From an uncultured Eubacterium sp. (GTDB lineage: Bacteria > Bacillota > Clostridia > Lachnospirales > Lachnospiraceae): a stretch of DNA of 17,437 nt. A program made the translations under genes and the position numbers. The stretch is taken from contig CAJUIH010000077.1 of NCBI GenBank assembly GCA_910586045.1, positions 1 through 17,437 on the forward strand. Direction: 5' to 3'. This document shows, in pieces, positions 14,800-17,437 of the stretch (position 1 is the stretch's first letter; each line of letters opens with the position of its first letter). The notes under the pieces are model-generated. The model did not search any database. It was given only the letters and a program-made list of their open reading frames with translations, and had not been told where the DNA came from.

Positions 14800-16959
14800 T
14801 TATAACATCTCTGATGCATACTGCCAAAATGCCCAATCTTTCATATAAATCGGCTTTTCGATATTTCCAATTTTTACAATACTCTCATGCTTCTTTAAAT
14901 TTTTAACATCGCTGCATATCCTGTTTTCTTCCGTACTGCCCTGGTGTGTATTAAATACAAATCGAATATCCGCGTTTGCTAAATCGGCTACATTATGAAT
15001 CACCCACGATAAAATATATTTCGAATAGTCCTCTTCTTTGGTTACAAAATGTTTTAAAAATTGCGTAGACAAGATCATACCTACGCCAAACTCCCGCCCT
15101 TCTTTCAATATTTTTCTTAACGACACATACCCTTCCCGCAAAAAGTTATCCGCCTCATCTACTAAGATCAGTTTACGCAATTGACGATATTTTCCCTGCA
15201 ATTTGCTATGTCCCGCTGCCTGCATTTGTGAATAAAATAAATCCAGCGTCATAGCAACTACCAAATTTTGAAGATCTGCATCATATCCTGACAAATCAAT
15301 CACCACCACTCCTTGCAAAAGATCAAATAAGGACTTTGTTTTCGATGCTATCAGTTCAAAAATTTCAAAACTAGAAATTTTATACAATGCGGCCTCCAAC
15401 ACATCCCCCTTTTTTATCGTATCATCCATATCATAAATCTGATATACATTAGCAAATGTCGGTGGCTCGTTACTCCATGTAGATGGATCTGCTTTTATAA
15501 TACCGCATCGCGTATATGCTTCACCAATACAATTTAATAATATGTTTTTCTGTTTTGGCCCTAACGATGTATTGACCTTTGCCATTGTATCTACAAAAGT
15601 ATTTGCCATATGTACTGGTAAAAGCGGAATTGGTACACCCGACCAGGTCAATGCTAATGGATTAAACGGTAAATGAAATGGTTTATAAACTTTTGCATCC
15701 GTTAGTTTCATAAAATCTGCTTTTGTTTCATTATAATCTCCCTTGTAATCAAAAATAAGGATTCCCACATCATTAGAATCGATATTCGCACAGCGATTTT
15801 TATAAATCTGGGCAATCATCGATTGTGTAAACTGCGTTTTCCCTGTACCCATAGTCCCTATAATACCTGTATTTGTGTGAAATAAAATATCTGTATTGGT
15901 AGGCTCCCAAACAACAGCTTCCCCATTCTGCTGATTCGTTCCAAATTTAATTCGTATGCCTGGTTCCAGGACCTCTGCATCCGTTTTAGGTGGCATATAT
16001 GGCAGTTGACTGTCCAAATCACCCGGCTGGTCTTGTACTGTCTTTTTCTGTCTTCTATTTGTATCATGCGACGTGGCAGGCCCGTCATCTTTTTGGGAAA
16101 CCAGTTCAGAATAAATCTCATCTACCGATTTAAGAATAAAGCCAAATTCGTCAGATTCAGGTAATTCAATATAATTTACCGCATCTTGTTTCATCGTTGT
16201 CTGCCGCTGGACCAATTCCTTACGAAAAGAAAGTACTGCCCCCTTTCCCATAATTTCCTGAAAATGGTCGGATATTTCATATGCATCATTTAAAAGAGAT
16301 TCTCTAAACTGTTCCAGTACAATATCCCAATTTTGAGAATCATCTACATGATATACTTTCATTTTTTTACAGCAAACCACTACTAACTGCATCAAAAAAT
16401 TTCTATTAATTTTATATAAAATAGAATCATCCAATTCATCTGGCATAAATGCCTGTTTTAATCCGTTTGCCGTAGATAAAACCTGCACAAAAGCTTTTTG
16501 AATTACAGTATTGTCATTAATACCTGTTTTCACCTCTGTAGGGTATAAATATATTTTTAACGGTTCAGTTTTATAATAAATTCCAATAAATAATAAATCG
16601 TCACTTGTAGGCCCTTTTTCAAATCCCAAGTTCTTTGCTGACAACAGCCCTTGATCTTTCGATAATCCTGCTCCCCCGGACACCCGCAGCATTTCTTCCA
16701 ATGATACAGGAATCCATAATACATCAGAATCTCTTAGAAATGCCAACATCCATTTGATTGCTGCAATAATACTTATTTTTTCCCTTGAAAAAATGGAATC
16801 CCTGTTTGTCCCTACAACTTTTTTAGAGGAAACAAGGCGCAGCAACCAACCTCCATTTACTGCATTAAATAGGTTTATAATTTTTGATACGTCTTTTGCA
16901 TCTGCGTCAACACCTTTCTCTTCAAATATTCCTGGATTACTTTCATATATTGCCGCGAT
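14800..16959 (-). pseudogene. dptH: DptH phosphorothioation-dependent restriction ATPase, C-terminal part (frameshifted)
   Basis: An open frame of 719 codons with no natural start. It opens just after a TAA at 16960-16962 and contains the conserved-looking stretch KDVSKIINLFNAVNGGWLLR before any candidate start. Farther on it carries Walker A GTMGTGKTQF (around 15830-15860), ILIFDYKGDYN, and Walker B LILVDEADNF (around 15145-15175), followed by LREGYVSLRKILKEGREFGVG. These mark a HerA/FtsK-like ATPase, the C-terminal half of DptH (DndH), which with DptF and DptG restricts DNA lacking phosphorothioate. The upstream half lies in another frame (16875-17437). A TTG at 16845 preceded by GGAGG could allow re-initiation of a 681-residue fragment. 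Confidence 0.85.
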
Positions 16960-17437
16960 TTATTTGTTACGGTAATAGCATCATATCCGCTGCTGGAAGT
17001 GTATTGGTCACTGTAATGTATAATCAGCAAATTACTATTTACCTCTTGTTCACAAAAAAATTCAAGATCTACCTTAGGCTCTACAAATACGACCCAATTA
17101 GATGCTTCATAGATCGCATCCATTTTCTTTTCCGCCTTTGTATGGATCTGTGTTGAAATGCTATTTCCCGCATAAAATGGATTCCCAGTGGTTCCTACCT
17201 GTGCTAATGCGTTATACAACTCTGCCATTTTTACCAGATCTGTTTGTTTTGCAAACTTTGTCCCAAATCCCGTCCGATATTTCTGCCCATATTTACTGCT
17301 GGGTATGCCCGATACAATTCCTCCTAAAGATGTTCCTGTTTCAATTTGATTCATTGTAGCTATTTCTGATGTTACTTCTGATTCCATCTCATAAAATGAC
17401 AAATGCGCATAGGCATACTTTTGTTCGGTATCTTTAT
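16875..17437 (-). pseudogene. dptH: DptH, upstream part, cut by the window edge and by a frameshift
   Basis: The frame is open from the window edge to TAA at 16875-16877, giving about 187 visible residues, with no start inside the window. Recognisable DptH-like stretches include NWVVFVEPKVDLEFF and the segment from HYSDQYTSSSGYDA through TVTNKSRQYMKVI. The frame then runs out as KVLTQMQKTYQKL, while the other frame continues sensibly with KGVDADAKDVSKII. Adding one A to the run of three A (complement of 16915-16917) would join the two as YLKRKGVDADAKD. So this and the 14800-16959 part are one gene. Confidence 0.82.

Noticed and set aside
16905..16925. Programmed -1 frameshift in dptH
   Set aside because: The site GAGAAAG is not a classical slippery heptamer and no strong stimulatory hairpin is evident; loss of one A is simpler.

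Overview
The window looks like chromosomal DNA of a motile Gram-positive clostridium, probably Lachnospiraceae-like. This rests on Firmicutes-type flagellins, strong AGGAGG-type ribosome binding sites, sigma-A and sigma-D style promoters and a spore-coat-like ferritin protein. No rRNA, tRNA or CRISPR array was seen. The left part (to about 9.6 kb) is visibly richer in G+C than the right part (9.7 kb to the end), which suggests the right-hand block was acquired horizontally.

Region 1 (1-4.3 kb, mostly minus strand) is a flagellin locus. It holds a flagellin with a zinc metalloprotease inserted in its middle (flagellinolysin type), preceded by a run of nine G at its ribosome binding site. Next come a small zinc-ribbon protein, a broken second flagellin, and a serine recombinase of the invertase/resolvase type. 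Between the broken flagellin and the recombinase, two copies of a palindrome of about 24 bp (one perfect, one matching at 20 of 24) bracket a sigma-D-like promoter that points away from the flagellin. This looks like an invertible flagellin promoter in the OFF orientation, or the relic of one.

Region 2 (4.3-8.8 kb, plus strand) is a compact operon for a divergent Hsp70 machine: a coiled-coil GrpE-like protein, a short DnaK paralogue, and a J-domain/TPR-like/SEC-C protein whose HPD motif is replaced by PPE. A ferritin-like protein with a periodic cysteine tail follows. The region ends at a bidirectional terminator, which a histidine phosphatase gene (minus strand) approaches from the other side.

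Region 3 (9.7 kb to the edge, minus strand) is a DNA phosphorothioation (Dnd) locus, in transcription order dptH, dndC, dndD, dndE, dndA. The sulfur-modification genes are intact and tightly packed, with their own sigma-A promoter just after dptH. The dptH restriction ATPase is split by an apparent one-base deletion, so the strain may modify its DNA without fully functional restriction, unless the frameshift is a sequencing error. The start of dptH, and any dptF, dptG and dndB, would lie beyond the right edge.
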